Notes: generated from the letters alone by a model not told the origin. DNA of 42,815 bases from Mesostigma viride (GCA_009746045.1 RPFO01001514.1:1-42815); one strand, 5' to 3'; positions 1 to 9,102 are shown, numbered from the stretch's first letter. Numbers and translations are program-made.

Positions 1-116
1 ATACCTGGCTCCCCTGGTTTCTTCGTGCCTCCCAGCCCCAGATCAGAACACGCCGCCCATCATTGATAAACATGGTGCATTATAATCTGGCCAAGGAAAG
101 AGGTTGAAATACTTAC

Positions 117-202
117 CAACAGGTCCGCTAAAGTGGAGCCCCAGCAGCGTGTTGTATGGCCTGTGAAAGCTGGATAAGCTCCAGGGTTGCACATCAACAC
201 AC
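117..202 (-). CDS. internal exon of unidentified host gene (downstream exon)
   Basis: On the minus strand an AG acceptor precedes base 202 and a strong donor (GTAAGT) follows base 117. Joined to the exon at 467-584 the reading frame stays open across both exons in matching phase, and the resulting peptide is protein-like (contains CVDVQPW and HRPYNTLLGLHF). No family is recognised. The gene would run off the left edge of the window. The splice prediction is by eye only. Confidence 0.35.
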
Positions 203-466
203 CTATATGTGCTGACTGTTGAATACAGGACATGTACCTTCTGTTTGTTGCCTTCAGGCTCAGCTTCCTACGCCATGAATTACACTTGGAAGAATGAACA
301 GGCGCACATCACGCTGTTTGGGGAGGCTGGCCATGGCTTACGTCTCCCTCTCGAGCAGCGATGCTTGACGAGGCGTCCGGCGTAACATGAACGAGGCGCT
401 TTCACGAGCCTCGGGGAAAGAGACAGGCAGAAAATCTGGAAGGGGACGGGGCTGGCTTCACCCTAC

Positions 467-584
467 CTTGGATCCGGATGCCGAAAAGCAGGTTCCACTG
501 TACAGCGTCGACTCAACCAGCGCAATGCGTATTCATGCTTCATTTCGCAACGATCGCAGGCGATATTCAGTGATGAGCGCAGGT
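467..584 (-). CDS. internal exon of unidentified host gene (upstream exon)
   Basis: A minus-strand acceptor (GTGTAG) lies before base 584 and a donor (AAG|GTAGGG) after 467. The phase matches the next exon at 117-202 over a 264-base intron. The peptide includes a CDRC pair and a basic, aromatic stretch (EYALRWLSRR). The 5' part of the gene would lie to the right, where the viral element now sits, so the element may have entered an intron or the upstream part of this gene. The product is unknown. Confidence 0.35.
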
Positions 585-985
585 CTACACTACAGAGCCA
601 GCAAAAAATCAGGCTGGGCTTCGCTCTAGAAGTTGTTGAAGCGCCCTGCGCAAATGGGATGACAAAAATGAAAGAAACGAGGGAGTGGCATATTTTTACG
701 TGCGTTGCCATGATCAGCCCCGCACGCACCCTCCCGGCAGTTCCAACTGCTGCGGCAACGAGGCATTTACAATGGCAGTCGTTTTAACAAAAAGTTTTTC
801 GGTCAAAATTTTTTGAATTAGTCATAGAACCGTGCGAGCGGCTTACCTTGAACTACACTGTCGCCGTTTTCGATAAGTTTCCGGTGTGACTTTTTGGGGG
901 TCCACTGCAAAATGCAGCGGACCTGACCCGACCTCGCGAAAATGCCCGCCCTTTTTTGTTTTCCTGAAAAAATGGACCGATTTCT
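585..985. other. left boundary zone of the viral element; no gene seen
   Basis: This stretch holds no convincing gene. An AT-rich patch with T and A runs at about 783-825 differs from the host DNA to its left and may mark the end of the viral element. I compared it by eye with the right side (14116-14290) and saw no clear terminal inverted repeat or target-site duplication, so the exact border is unresolved. Confidence 0.3.
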
Positions 986-1998
986 TTAGGATAAAAAATA
1001 TCTACGTGAAGTAGATGAGTATGAAGGCTCAAAATCAATTCGCTGTCCGTAATGTGTTCTCAGGACGGTCGCTAGGATTTTCACGGCCGCCATGGGTGCT
1101 GCGTGACTTTTTGCCTCGTCGTCACCTTCCCGCCCACCAGATTTTCGGGATCTCGCGCCAATTTGGTGACGGAGTAAGATGGTCGTTTTTGGCGGGGCTC
1201 GGACCGTTGTGAACTGTTTGGTGGACTGCCACGTCCGCCACTTGAAGGAGAGAGTTCCACCCTCGGCAAGCCTGGACGAGAAAATCTGGCCCACGATATC
1301 CTCTTGGAACCTGTACGTGTCGACGCTAAAGTGATATTGCTCAGTTCGAAACCAACACCTGTCGCTGCTGCAACGCCACGATGCCATCGCCTGCTGCGGC
1401 TGCCTGCGCCACGCTAGGGAGCATCACCCCTCGTCCATGAGTGTGATTCGGATCTCGATGGGAGGGAAGAGACTCAGATCCACGATCCGAGGCTCGCCGC
1501 TCAGGAACCTAAAAAGTGGTCGATGACGCCGTCCACCGCGTGTTCGCCTTCACGTTGTTGTAAGAGTGCCAGCCACGTCAGCGGTGACGGTGTTGCTATT
1601 CTTCGACCAACCAGCAGGAGCCTGTGCGAGGTTGTACTCGACACCTCCGTGCACCGAGAGAAGAGTATGGAACAGCTGGGAGTAGTCGTTGATGCTATCG
1701 ACAGTCTGCCCTCCTGCCAGCACCTCGAGGCGCCTGACGATGGAGGACGTGTACGCGGGGAACTTCGCGAACCCCGCCGTGGTCGTCGGCGTCCCGTGAA
1801 AAACATGGCGAAGGAGTGCAAGTCCACGAACCCGGACGTGGGCAGGCGAACCGCGACCACGGACCCTTGTTTGATGCCGTCGCTGGCTGAGAGGGTGCTG
1901 AGATGCACTCGCTGAGTCGTGTGTTGGCCTAGCGCCTTCACGAGGTATTGCATAGACTTTGGGATAGCGCGGGAGTACCAGGAGTTGTCAGAAGCCAT
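986..1998 (-). pseudogene. PLV major capsid protein, broken by several frameshifts
   Basis: The ATG at 1998 opens a capsid-like N-terminus (MASDNSWYSRAIPKSMQYL). It continues in shifted frames through the segment with LEVLAGGQTVDSINDY (about 1735-1682), then FLSGEPRIVDLSLFPP (about 1507-1455), then FSVDTYRF and the following segment to about 1205. These are conserved blocks of PLV double-jelly-roll capsid proteins. Frame changes lie near 1793 (CCC), 1560, 1507, 1427 (run of four), 1350 and 1330. Most behave as one-base losses in a homopolymer. Beyond about 1200 the match fades, and the C-terminus is missing, diverged or rearranged: about 340 codons are recognisable, against 500 or more usual for the family. 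It forms the viral shell with the penton encoded at 2437-3228. The identity is firm; the precise left end is not. Confidence 0.8.
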
Positions 1999-2028
1999 CG
2001 ATGGTGTATACACTCGAGTTAGATATTT

Positions 2029-2380
2029 TTACTGAAGGAGCTGGCCGAGTATAGGATTTTTTACTTTCGCCCCGTCCACTCTTCTCTCGAGATTCGATAG
2101 GGCGCTCAGCCCCGTGTTCGCGGCCGAGTACGCTTTCCCGAGGAGCGTACTCTTCGCGATCATGGTAGAGGGGACGTGCCCGAGCGAATCGACGATGCCC
2201 GCGACCTGTTCGCGGCTCGCGCCCCGTCTCCGATTTTCGAGATAACCTCTCCCGCGACGTGCCGGCCTTCTTGACAGCCGACACGATCGCCGCCCCGTCG
2301 CCGACCCTCTTGATTGCGTTTCCAGCAAACTCGCCCACGCGTCTAGCCACGTTTCCGATCGCGCCAAAATTAAGTTTCAT
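2029..2380 (-). pseudogene. small basic virion protein candidate (frameshifted)
   Basis: The ATG at 2380 begins an amphipathic, basic N-terminus (MKLNFGAIGNVARRVGEFAG, then a lysine/valine-rich helix). From about 2225 the sensible protein frame switches and ends at 2029 with a helical, alanine-rich stretch (TLLGKAYSAANTGLSALSNL). Each half is poor-quality sequence in the other frame, which implies one protein of about 115 residues with a single indel. Its position directly upstream of the capsid gene and its amphipathic character resemble small internal or core proteins of adenovirus-like and PLV virions. That role is inference only. Confidence 0.5.
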
Positions 2381-2436
2381 CGTCCTCGACAGTACTAGAT
2401 GGCTGAGAAATTAATCTGGTTTGTGGCTGGACGGTC

Positions 2437-3228
2437 CTATCTAGGCCATGTATTCAAAACGCTCCCGATCTTCCTAGCCTCTATCCCCATCGCCTTCTGA
2501 GGGCTTATGCGGAAGGAGAGCTGAAGAGCCCAGTCAGAGTAGACAGTTATAGGAGCGTCGTCTTCGTCGAGCAGTCGGATCGTGATGTTGCTGGGAGAGT
2601 CCTTGAGATGCTGCCACAAAGGGTTCGCTGCCTGCCAAACAATGGGTTCTAAGAACTGCGACATATTGGGGCAAACTGCCAAAAGACCTCCATATCCAGT
2701 TCCTGTCGATGACGATATCACATTTCCCCGGACGATGTCACTATACACATACACCATTCTCAGTCTCCCATTCGTTGCTGGCCGGTTGCTAGCGAGGGCG
2801 CCTGTGAGAGGATAAGAGCCTTCCATGAGCCCCAACACCCGGCCCGTTGGCTCATCCACCGAGATAGAGAACTCGACGGCATTGGTCACGGTAAAAAGGC
2901 TAGTCGCCCTGTTGTACGTGACCGAGAACCCGGATCCACCGCCTTCAAAGCGTCCTCATGTTTTTCGGTTTTCGATGGTCGTGTAGGATCCGAGCGGCAA
3001 AGTCACCTTGACGGGCGACTCGCTGCCAGACAAACGGACAGTGAAGTATCGGTTTCCTTCGCTGATGTGAGTCTGTTCAAACGGGATGGTCATGAGGGTA
3101 AGCCCGACGTCGTGATAATCGTCAAGGAGTCCCGCCGGGATGTCCCACACCGGATCCACTAGCGTCCCGCGAGTCCGGTTCTCCGTGCGAAGAGTGAGTG
3201 TCAGCGTCTCCTGGATGAACTCCTTCAT
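2437..3228 (-). pseudogene. penton/minor capsid-like protein, interrupted near 2956
   Basis: The ATG at 3228 starts a beta-rich N-terminal half (FIQETLTLTLRTENRT, then a VTLPLGSYTTIEN block, the usual 'peptide laid on the shell' pattern). A TGA at 2956-2958 stops it. The same frame resumes after about 20 codons and runs to 2437 with a typical C-terminal layout: VYVYSDIVRG, CPNMSQF and a final ALQLSFRI strand. Downstream there is no ATG at the start of the second half, so it is a continuation and not a separate gene. Either an in-frame stop or two compensating indels separates the halves. Total length is about 263 codons, fitting PLV minor capsid/penton proteins. Assignment rests on fold-style pattern and gene neighbourhood. 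Confidence 0.6.
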
Positions 3229-3466
3229 CGCCCACTTCGTCTGACATTAGCTCAGAAGTAATTTCGTTTGTCCCAAAAACCTTGACCACGCCCTCTTCTT
3301 TATGTGCCATCGCCTTTTTGATAGCACGCTTTTTTTTCCCTGTGAGCGGCTTCTTCCTACAATAAAGCATGGCTGATTCGATGAATTCCCGGGGGACGTT
3401 TGTGTGAAGGGTCATCCACTGCGATATCTCGAGCATCTCGGCGTCGGTGAACAGAGGGTTGCTCAT
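3122..3466 (-). CDS. hypothetical PLV protein, lysine-rich
   Basis: A 114-codon ORF from an ATG at 3466. The first 75 residues look genuine: an acidic/hydrophobic helix (FTDAEMLEISQWMTL) then a basic cluster (KKPLTGKKKRAIKKAM). The last 35 residues overlap the penton-like gene start at 3228 by about 107 bases and are Gly/Asp/Ser-rich, so the true end may be earlier or altered by an indel. It lies 3 bases from the C2H2 gene. No family recognised. It may be a small virion or DNA-binding protein by context. Confidence 0.45.
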   Translation of the reverse strand: MSNPLFTDAEMLEISQWMTLHTNVPREFIESAMLYCRKKPLTGKKKRAIKKAMAHKEEGVVKVFGTNEITSELMSDEVGDEGVHPGDADTHSSHGEPDSRDASGSGVGHPGGTP

Positions 3467-3469
3467 GTG

Positions 3470-3967
3470 TTACTCTTCTGTGAGATTTTTTTCCGCACCT
3501 TCTTTTGGGATCCCTACTACCGTGTTGTGGACCCTCCTGAGATGCAGAAGGAGATTTTTTTCGTTTACGAACGTGCTTTTACACCCGGGCTGTGGGCATT
3601 TCCACCTCGTGCCCCCCACCTGGACTCGCTTTCCGACAGATACACCCGCAGGCTCGGGGGGTGCCGCCAGTCCCGCATCGACGACAGCCGGTTCGGGAGC
3701 CGCGACAGGTGCCGGTTGGGCATACGCGGATAACGGTGGGTACGCGACCGGTCTTGAGTTCGCCATGACTGACGCCATCAGAAGGGCGTCCTTGAACCCT
3801 CTCGCCTCTGCGACCTTGCCTTTGTTCACCGCTCTTCGGACCGGTGCGCTGTGGATGACAATGGTGTTGGTCGATGAAGCGGTCACCTGCGACCGGGGTG
3901 CGACCTTTCGCTTGGGTTTCCCCTTTTGCCCAGGACGACGCCTTGCTGTTTTCTGACGCCTCGCCAT
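3470..3967 (-). CDS. basic protein with C-terminal C2H2 zinc finger
   Basis: The ORF is intact at 165 codons from an ATG at 3967. The N-terminus is very basic (RRQKTARRRPGQKGKPKRK), residues 75-110 are Pro/Ala-rich and probably disordered, and a single classical C2H2 finger sits at the C-terminus with ligands C124, C129, H142 and H147 (C-x4-C-x12-H-x4-H). It probably binds nucleic acid, either packaged DNA or viral promoters. A TATA-like sequence lies 20-30 bases upstream of the ATG. It sits within the virion gene block. Exact role unknown. Confidence 0.7.
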   Translation of the reverse strand: MARRQKTARRRPGQKGKPKRKVAPRSQVTASSTNTIVIHSAPVRRAVNKGKVAEARGFKDALLMASVMANSRPVAYPPLSAYAQPAPVAAPEPAVVDAGLAAPPEPAGVSVGKRVQVGGTRWKCPQPGCKSTFVNEKNLLLHLRRVHNTVVGIPKEGAEKNLTEE

Positions 3968-3970
3968 TTC

Positions 3971-3996
3971 TGAGTATAATCATAGATTTTTATAGC
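3971..3996 (-). promoter_or_regulatory. TATA-like promoter of the C2H2 gene
   Basis: Reading leftward, TATAAAAA at 3994-3987 is followed by an ATTATAC box at about 3981-3975, just before the ATG at 3967. The second box resembles the short AT-rich element placed directly before the ATGs at 7307, 8753 and 10618, suggesting a shared viral promoter signal. No transcription start evidence is available. Confidence 0.35.
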
Positions 3997-4343
3997 GTCC
4001 AAGTGAGGGTCTTGTTAGCCATCGCGGCCATTTTTCCGGCGCGTGACTTACAAAACGCCGTAGATAGTGCTATGTTTGTTGACGTGTCAGTGGTGATGCG
4101 AGGAATCCTCAAGGCGATTTCAAACACCCCTTCATCCTCTTCGTACCCCGAAACAACATTCCAGTTGCTGCCAATGATAACGTTTTCCGGCCAGACGGAC
4201 AGGCCGCTAGCCGTTAAGCGATATGGGTTTGATATGTCGAGAATCGTTGGTGGGTTGTTATCAAATGTTAACCTGACAAGGATATTGGTCAACGCGGTCG
4301 GAAGAGTTAGTTCCGATTGCGTTGCCGGGTCGTGGAAAGACAT
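3990..4343 (-). CDS. hypothetical beta-rich PLV protein
   Basis: The first ATG in this frame is at 4343. Its A is shared with the TGA stop of the preceding gene (TGATG), giving 117 codons to 3990. A longer version would need a TTG start and is less likely. Content is beta-strand-like with many Thr/Ile/Asn (LTNILVRLTFDNNPPTILDI), as in small jelly-roll or decoration proteins, but no motif identifies it. The stop/start overlap with the 4343-5500 gene suggests co-transcription. Confidence 0.6.
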   Translation of the reverse strand: MSFHDPATQSELTLPTALTNILVRLTFDNNPPTILDISNPYRLTASGLSVWPENVIIGSNWNVVSGYEEDEGVFEIALRIPRITTDTSTNIALSTAFCKSRAGKMAAMANKTLTWTL

Positions 4344-5500
4344 CACGGCCACAGGGGGCCGTGCCAAAATTGCGGAAGCGGGTAGTCGTATATGGGCTGC
4401 CTCAGACCGACCAAAGAATCTGCTTCCAATATTGTATGGGATATACGTCGAGTCTCTCGGACATCTTCATATAGGGCCACGTCCATCCCGTGATTGCCGC
4501 CGATCGACGACAGGCTTGATCCATAATAGTAGCTTAAGCTAGAAGCAAATAAAAGCGGGCCCGGGCCAGATACTGTTGGATCTAATACCTGGAACGTCAC
4601 GGTCGCCAAATGGATCATACCAGTAACTGGAGGATCAACCAGTGAAAGATGATCACAGGTTATGTCGACGTACGACGAGGATTTTGATATTGTCGTTGTA
4701 GAAAAACCACCAGTCCACGCCTCTCCAACGACTACGCTGATAAGCAACGGATCGTTGCTCAACTTGGTGTTTGAAAATCCAAGTCTTACATAAAATTTCC
4801 TTACCGACTGACGAGCTGGTAGAATCCCATATATTTTGGCAGTATATTCGTTCATTTGCACGCCGTATTGAACAACCGTTCGTATGACACTCTCATTCGT
4901 GAGTGTTAGCTCCTTGAACCAAGTATTCGCAACACCTGGCACTGGTTTTGTTACGCTATATTTCCCAAAAATGCTACAATTCCTCGACGAGGTGGACCTG
5001 TGACGCAGCTCCAACACGTCGCCGACGGTTGTGTACGCCCCGGATGGGTTGTTTGTTTTTAGAGAGTCGAACTCTATGTCTTGGAGGTCGTCCTTAATGG
5101 GCCAGACATTCGCGCCATGGTACTCTCCGCTCAAGTGGAAGACTGGTCGGAGGGGCATCGGAATGTACGGGTCAAGAATGTCTGTAGGAGTGGTTGTAAA
5201 TATACCGGACGAGTTTGATATCTTAGTCATGTCACTAAGTTCTTGAGGAGTTGTTTTTGATATATAACGCTCCACCTTTCCATCCGACTTTCTTCTAAAT
5301 GCCACCCAGTAGCTGTTTTGTTGCCTCCATGATGAGTTTAACGTGTATCGAACCTTCGACTTCAGATTGTCAAACAGGTCGAGTGCATAGTCACTATGGT
5401 GAAGATTGATACCCAGCATACCCCAATGCGTCGTAGCTGCATTTCTCCAGTTCTGATGGGCATCTGTCGTGGCCGGGTGATATTTGTTCGTCAAAGACAT
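4343..5500 (-). CDS. large beta-rich hypothetical PLV protein (spike/decoration candidate)
   Basis: The open frame extends to 5542, but that start is TTG. The first in-frame ATG is at 5500 (MSLTNKYHP). Good protein-like sequence upstream of it (GSNDAFVSFAEN), plus an out-of-frame ATG just before it, suggest the true start lies a little upstream across another small indel. About 386-399 codons, rich in Ser/Thr/Tyr and beta strands, with no transmembrane segment, signal peptide or coiled coil seen. Position between a fibre-like gene and other virion genes suggests a surface or structural protein. No family is recognised. Confidence 0.6.
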   Translation of the reverse strand: MSLTNKYHPATTDAHQNWRNAATTHWGMLGINLHHSDYALDLFDNLKSKVRYTLNSSWRQQNSYWVAFRRKSDGKVERYISKTTPQELSDMTKISNSSGIFTTTPTDILDPYIPMPLRPVFHLSGEYHGANVWPIKDDLQDIEFDSLKTNNPSGAYTTVGDVLELRHRSTSSRNCSIFGKYSVTKPVPGVANTWFKELTLTNESVIRTVVQYGVQMNEYTAKIYGILPARQSVRKFYVRLGFSNTKLSNDPLLISVVVGEAWTGGFSTTTISKSSSYVDITCDHLSLVDPPVTGMIHLATVTFQVLDPTVSGPGPLLFASSLSYYYGSSLSSIGGNHGMDVALYEDVRETRRISHTILEADSLVGLRQPIYDYPLPQFWHGPLWP

Positions 5501-5574
5501 AGTATTTTCCGCGAACGAGACAAAGGCATCATTGCTGCCCAAATATAGCTGAAAACATAATAGAAATGGGCCGT

Positions 5575-7217
5575 CTATGAGCTGCTCTGAAAAAACAACA
5601 CATTTGCTTGGGCCGGAGTGGCTGTTTTTACCAAAAAGAATTTTTCGGGAGATCCTTCAAAGTAGTATTTCGAAGCTTCTGTTTGCAGCGTGGTCACGGA
5701 GTGGCGCGAGAATGATTCTAGAGAATGGAGCGTCGTAGCGGGGCCGTCTATCTCCACGGTCTCTCCTGACAGGTTTGGCGAGTCCTTTACGGTTACGATC
5801 CTGTATCTGAGTTCTACATCATCGCCTTCGGATGGGTTTTGGAACGTTGTTGTCGTCAACTTCCCGTCCAACGCCACTTGAGACACCCCGTTCGCCATCA
5901 GATGAAAACCGGTGAGAGGATTCAACGACTTCCCCCATCCAACGCCATGGTCTGCGTACACGCCGTTAATCGCGATTTTTACAGGATTGAGGTACGAAAT
6001 GTACGAACTCGGGGTCCGGATGCCGGGGTGAAGCTGGCTCATTTTTGAAACGCATATAAACATCCCTCCTTTTTGGGTGCTGCATGCGGTAAGGGTGGAG
6101 TCGTTGTATACGTCTATCTCGTAGTTCAAAAACTTATTACTGTCTGCCGCTACTGGCGCGGTGATTACGGCGTCTTCCCCGCGCAGTCCTCCGTTTTGCG
6201 AGAGGGAGACTCCGCCGATCGTCGGGGTGGTCGGCGTGAGCTGTGTGGAATTCATGTACCACCTGATGGGAAGTTTGCGTTGGTACGCGAACGGGGTCGT
6301 CATCTTAATGCCCTGTTTGAGGGTCGTACCCTCCACTACCTCCCATGTAGCATTGGCGGGAGTGGTGCTCCAGTGGATTGCGTTCAAAGGTTCAATCGGT
6401 CCCATTCTCCAATCCGTGAGTGGCGAGTAGGTACGCGTGATGGTGAACGATCTCCCAGTTAGTGGAAGGCGGCGGTTGTCGTCGCGAATCGTGGAGAAGA
6501 CAACAACTCCACGCGGAGAGGGAGGCCGTTGAATCGAGATCCGCCGAGTCCAAAGAACGCATCGGAAAAATACGGATACCCCACTGTTCCATCCACGACG
6601 TTATCGCCCATGGCCGATTGGGTCATGTGATAGTCGCGATACGTATATTTACAAATCCCACTCGCGTCGCCATTAGTAACATTGTAAGGAAGCTGAACTC
6701 GCACATCCTGGTCGTTGATGACGCTGAACGCGTTTTGGTGCGACACGGTCGTCCCGTCTTCGAGATGAAGGACGAAATCCCCGTTCAAATTAGTTATCGA
6801 CGTGGTGCCTACTCCGTGTTGGTCGAAAAGATAGTCCAGTTGCGCGCGGGTCAGGACTCTGCCGCCGGGGTCTAGCAGCGTGTCAGGGCTGAAGTCGAAG
6901 ACGTGGTATTGGTTTGCTCCCACTTTCGCCGTAAGGTACGGTTCGTTTAGAGTGAGATCGTCGACTATCGTAGTGCCTTCTTTGAAATACGAATACCCGT
7001 TCACGACGAGGTTGTAGACGAGTTCCGATGGGTCACTCGCGGTTTCGTCGTCGTAATCGTCTCCGATTCGCAAATTTGTCGGTTGACTTGGATAAAAAAT
7101 TTTGAATCCGTCGACGACAAGCGACTCATCAAATGGGTGCGACTTGCTCAGAAGCGACGACACGCTAGTCTCAAGCCCGTCGATGTCCGTTTCGACAGCA
7201 GAAACACGCTCCTCCAT
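5575..7217 (-). pseudogene. large fibre-like PLV protein split by one frameshift
   Basis: The ATG at 7217 opens a short coiled coil (MEERVSAVETDIDGLETSVS) followed by 230 residues of beta-rich sequence, stopping at 6459. The frame that holds the downstream ORF (ATG 6405, to 5575) is open and protein-like well upstream of that ATG (RLPLTGRSFTITRTYSPLTD), so the two ORFs are one protein of about 547 codons. The break lies near 6505-6520, and the change is consistent with one lost base. An N-terminal trimeric coil followed by a long beta region is the layout of viral fibres and tail spikes, but no family match is recognised. A programmed shift is possible but no slippery site was seen. Confidence 0.6.
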
Positions 7218-7306
7218 TTCGGGGTCGAGCGTTAACCGGTGGCGAGGTTTGTCGGTCTGCTCAGGGTTGTAAGCACGACCATTTATTATCTACGTAGAAT
7301 ATAAAC
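7218..7306. promoter_or_regulatory. divergent promoter between the two halves of the PLV
   Basis: This 89-base gap separates the leftward virion block (ATG 7217) from the rightward replication/packaging block (ATG 7307). On the plus side, TTTATTATC and AGAATATAAAC stand directly before the ATG. The minus side is GC-richer and shows no similar box. Confidence 0.45.
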
Positions 7307-7834
7307 ATGGCCTCTGAGGCTTCAGAGACCCCAATGAGCTTCCAGGACGAGACCTTCGCCGAGACTCGGGAAGAGCAGGTGGACCTGGTCAGGACGATTC
7401 GAAAAGGACAGCCGTTGAACGACGAACAGAAAAAGGCCCTACGTGACAAGATGCGAATCTATCAACAACGCTCAAAGGCAGAGAGGGAGAAGAGACGGAA
7501 CGATGAAAAGGAGGCAGAGATAACGAAGCGCAAGGTCCTCGCGAAGGAACTGGAAATCCAGCGGCAAAGGCTCGTTGAACTCGAGCTGCAAGAAGCTCGA
7601 AATAAATCGCGCATCGAACGCCTTCTTGCGGAAGACAGCGTCGCCTCGACACCCGCCGACACGCCGAAACCGAGACGTGGGCGAAAACCAAGGGATTCAG
7701 AGCCGGACACCCCGCCACCCCCGATCAAGACCCGCCAGCTTCCACCGCCACCCCCGCCCCCTGTCGCGATGACCCCGTACGAGATTCGCATGGCCGCCAT
7801 ACGCGCATCCCTCCTCGCTTCACTGGACGAATAA
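7307..7834 (+). CDS. coiled-coil, proline-rich hypothetical PLV protein
   Basis: An intact 175-codon ORF. Residues about 25-110 form a long charged helix/coiled coil (Lys/Glu/Arg/Gln-rich). A basic RRGRKPR patch, similar to an AT-hook or nuclear localisation signal, lies near residue 125, followed by a poly-proline run (about 144-151). A conserved-looking C-terminal helix ends the protein (PYEIRMAAIRASLLASL). A 17-base gap leads to the packaging ATPase, so the two may be co-expressed. Function is unknown; a packaging accessory or scaffold is a guess from position. Confidence 0.65.
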   Translation: MASEASETPMSFQDETFAETREEQVDLVRTIRKGQPLNDEQKKALRDKMRIYQQRSKAEREKRRNDEKEAEITKRKVLAKELEIQRQRLVELELQEARNKSRIERLLAEDSVASTPADTPKPRRGRKPRDSEPDTPPPPIKTRQLPPPPPPPVAMTPYEIRMAAIRASLLASLDE

Positions 7835-7851
7835 ATGTCTTAAGAATTGTA

Positions 7852-8730
7852 ATGGCTATCATCGAAGAGCGGCGAATTCATTCGTTGGAAAACCGGGATA
7901 TCAAGCAGCGATACGCCCCTCAGCGCCCCGCCCCGCAAAACATGCCGAGCTTGCACTTCATTGCCAACTTTTGTGGGGCGAGGCGTTCGGGAAAAACAAC
8001 CGCGGCGGTCAACATGGCGAAGACTTACTTCACTAACAACTCATTTGATAAGCTCTACCTTATCAGTGGATCCGCACACACGGAGCCGAAGTACAGAGAG
8101 CTCCCCGAGCCGGTGATGGAGATGGAAGTGTACTCCAACCTGGCATTCGATGGAATGGTGGATCACATCAAATCTGACCTCCACGAGTACGAGCGGTACA
8201 AGGACGATCTCAGGGTATGGGAAACGTTCCAACGCGAATACGTCCACGGAAAGAAAAACGAAGATTTGATGGAGCTGTCGATGTATCTGCGTCTAGACGC
8301 CATGAACTGGACGAAACCCGAGACCAGGTTCGAGCACGGTCCTCCTAGCTCGCTGATTCTGATTGACGATATGCAAGGGAGCGCGCTCTACCAAAGCTCT
8401 TCCAAAAACGCTGTCGCGGCTTTTGCTTTCAAGCACAGACATTTTCTAACGAGTATGATTTTCCTTACGCAAGCGTACACCAGCGGTGGTGTCCCTAGAG
8501 CAGTACGAGCCAATATCAGTTTTCTGGCTCTTTTTCGCACAAAAGACCACAGGGCCGCGCGTCAGATCGCGGAAGAGAGCGCAGGAGCCGTGGCGCCAGA
8601 CGAGTTTCTCGCGCTGTGGGATCACGCCGTCAAGGACGACCCTCATAGCTTTTTCGGGATCGACTTCGACCAACGCGACCCGAAAAAAATGTTTCGAAAG
8701 AACTTCAATGTTTTCTTGTCGATAAAATAA
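7852..8730 (+). CDS. FtsK/HerA-superfamily genome-packaging ATPase (A32-like)
   Basis: Intact 292-codon ORF with ATG at 7852. The Walker A motif is G42-ARRSG-K48-T49, and Walker B is a hydrophobic strand ending in D172-D173 (LILIDD). A downstream Gln/Ser-rich segment (about 205-222, FLTQAYTSGGVPRAVRAN) corresponds to the sensor/arginine-finger region typical of PLV, adenovirus-like and poxvirus A32-type ATPases. It should drive double-stranded DNA into the preformed capsid made by the proteins encoded on the left. Length is normal for the family. It is one of the few long element genes with no frame break. Confidence 0.88.
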   Translation: MAIIEERRIHSLENRDIKQRYAPQRPAPQNMPSLHFIANFCGARRSGKTTAAVNMAKTYFTNNSFDKLYLISGSAHTEPKYRELPEPVMEMEVYSNLAFDGMVDHIKSDLHEYERYKDDLRVWETFQREYVHGKKNEDLMELSMYLRLDAMNWTKPETRFEHGPPSSLILIDDMQGSALYQSSSKNAVAAFAFKHRHFLTSMIFLTQAYTSGGVPRAVRANISFLALFRTKDHRAARQIAEESAGAVAPDEFLALWDHAVKDDPHSFFGIDFDQRDPKKMFRKNFNVFLSIK

Positions 8731-8737
8731 ATTTCTC

Positions 8738-8752
8738 TGATTATAATATAAC
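8738..8752 (+). promoter_or_regulatory. ATG-proximal AT box before the AT-hook ORF
   Basis: GATTATAATATAAC directly precedes the ATG at 8753. Nearly the same core (ATTATAATATAA) precedes the primase ATG at 10618, and a related box precedes 7307. This recurrence points to a viral promoter or initiator element with a very short leader. Confidence 0.45.
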
Positions 8753-9095
8753 ATGGATCCTTCGCCCGCAAAACGATACACTGGCGTCGAGAAGGAGTAC
8801 GTTCTAGACACTCAAGCACTGCTTCGGTACTGCTCGGGATCCCGTCTCGGATCTAAAACGTTAGAACGTGTCGTTAGGATCCTTCAAGAAGCTGGACACA
8901 ACGACACGATTCCGTCAGTCCACCTGTCACGATATGAAACCCGAAATCCGATTGGCTATCCTCGCCTTGGTGAGCGACAGGAGGCGTCCACGTGGTCGTT
9001 TACCCTCCAAAACGGAAAAACGACACGAACCGAAGCGACCCAGAGGACGCCCAAGAATCCACCCCGTGGGGTATAAAAAGCCCCGAGCAAAAAAA
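8753..9095 (+). pseudogene. small AT-hook protein, probably frameshifted
   Basis: The ATG at 8753 opens a protein-like N-terminus (VLDTQALLRYC, then TLERVVRILQEAGHND). From about 8950 the better frame is another one, which carries a textbook AT-hook core (KRPRGRPR at about 9031-9054) and more basic residues. In its own frame the first ORF ends at 9076. I infer one DNA-binding protein of about 110 residues with an indel. An intact 107-residue protein without the hook is the alternative. It sits immediately before the recombinase gene. Confidence 0.45.
9072..9080 (+). promoter_or_regulatory. TATA box upstream of the recombinase
   Basis: TATAAAAAG lies 31 bases before the ATG at 9103. It overlaps the end of the AT-hook ORF, so it may be chance coding sequence. 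Confidence 0.3.
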
Positions 9096-9102
9096 TTGTC
9101 TC

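Noticed and set aside
387-629. 80-codon plus-strand ORF at the left edge
   Set aside because: Low-complexity Arg/Gly/Ser content, and it is antisense to a better-supported exon at 467-584.
6459-6592. Programmed ribosomal frameshift in the fibre-like gene
   Set aside because: No slippery heptamer or downstream structure is evident, and the same kind of break occurs in many other genes here.
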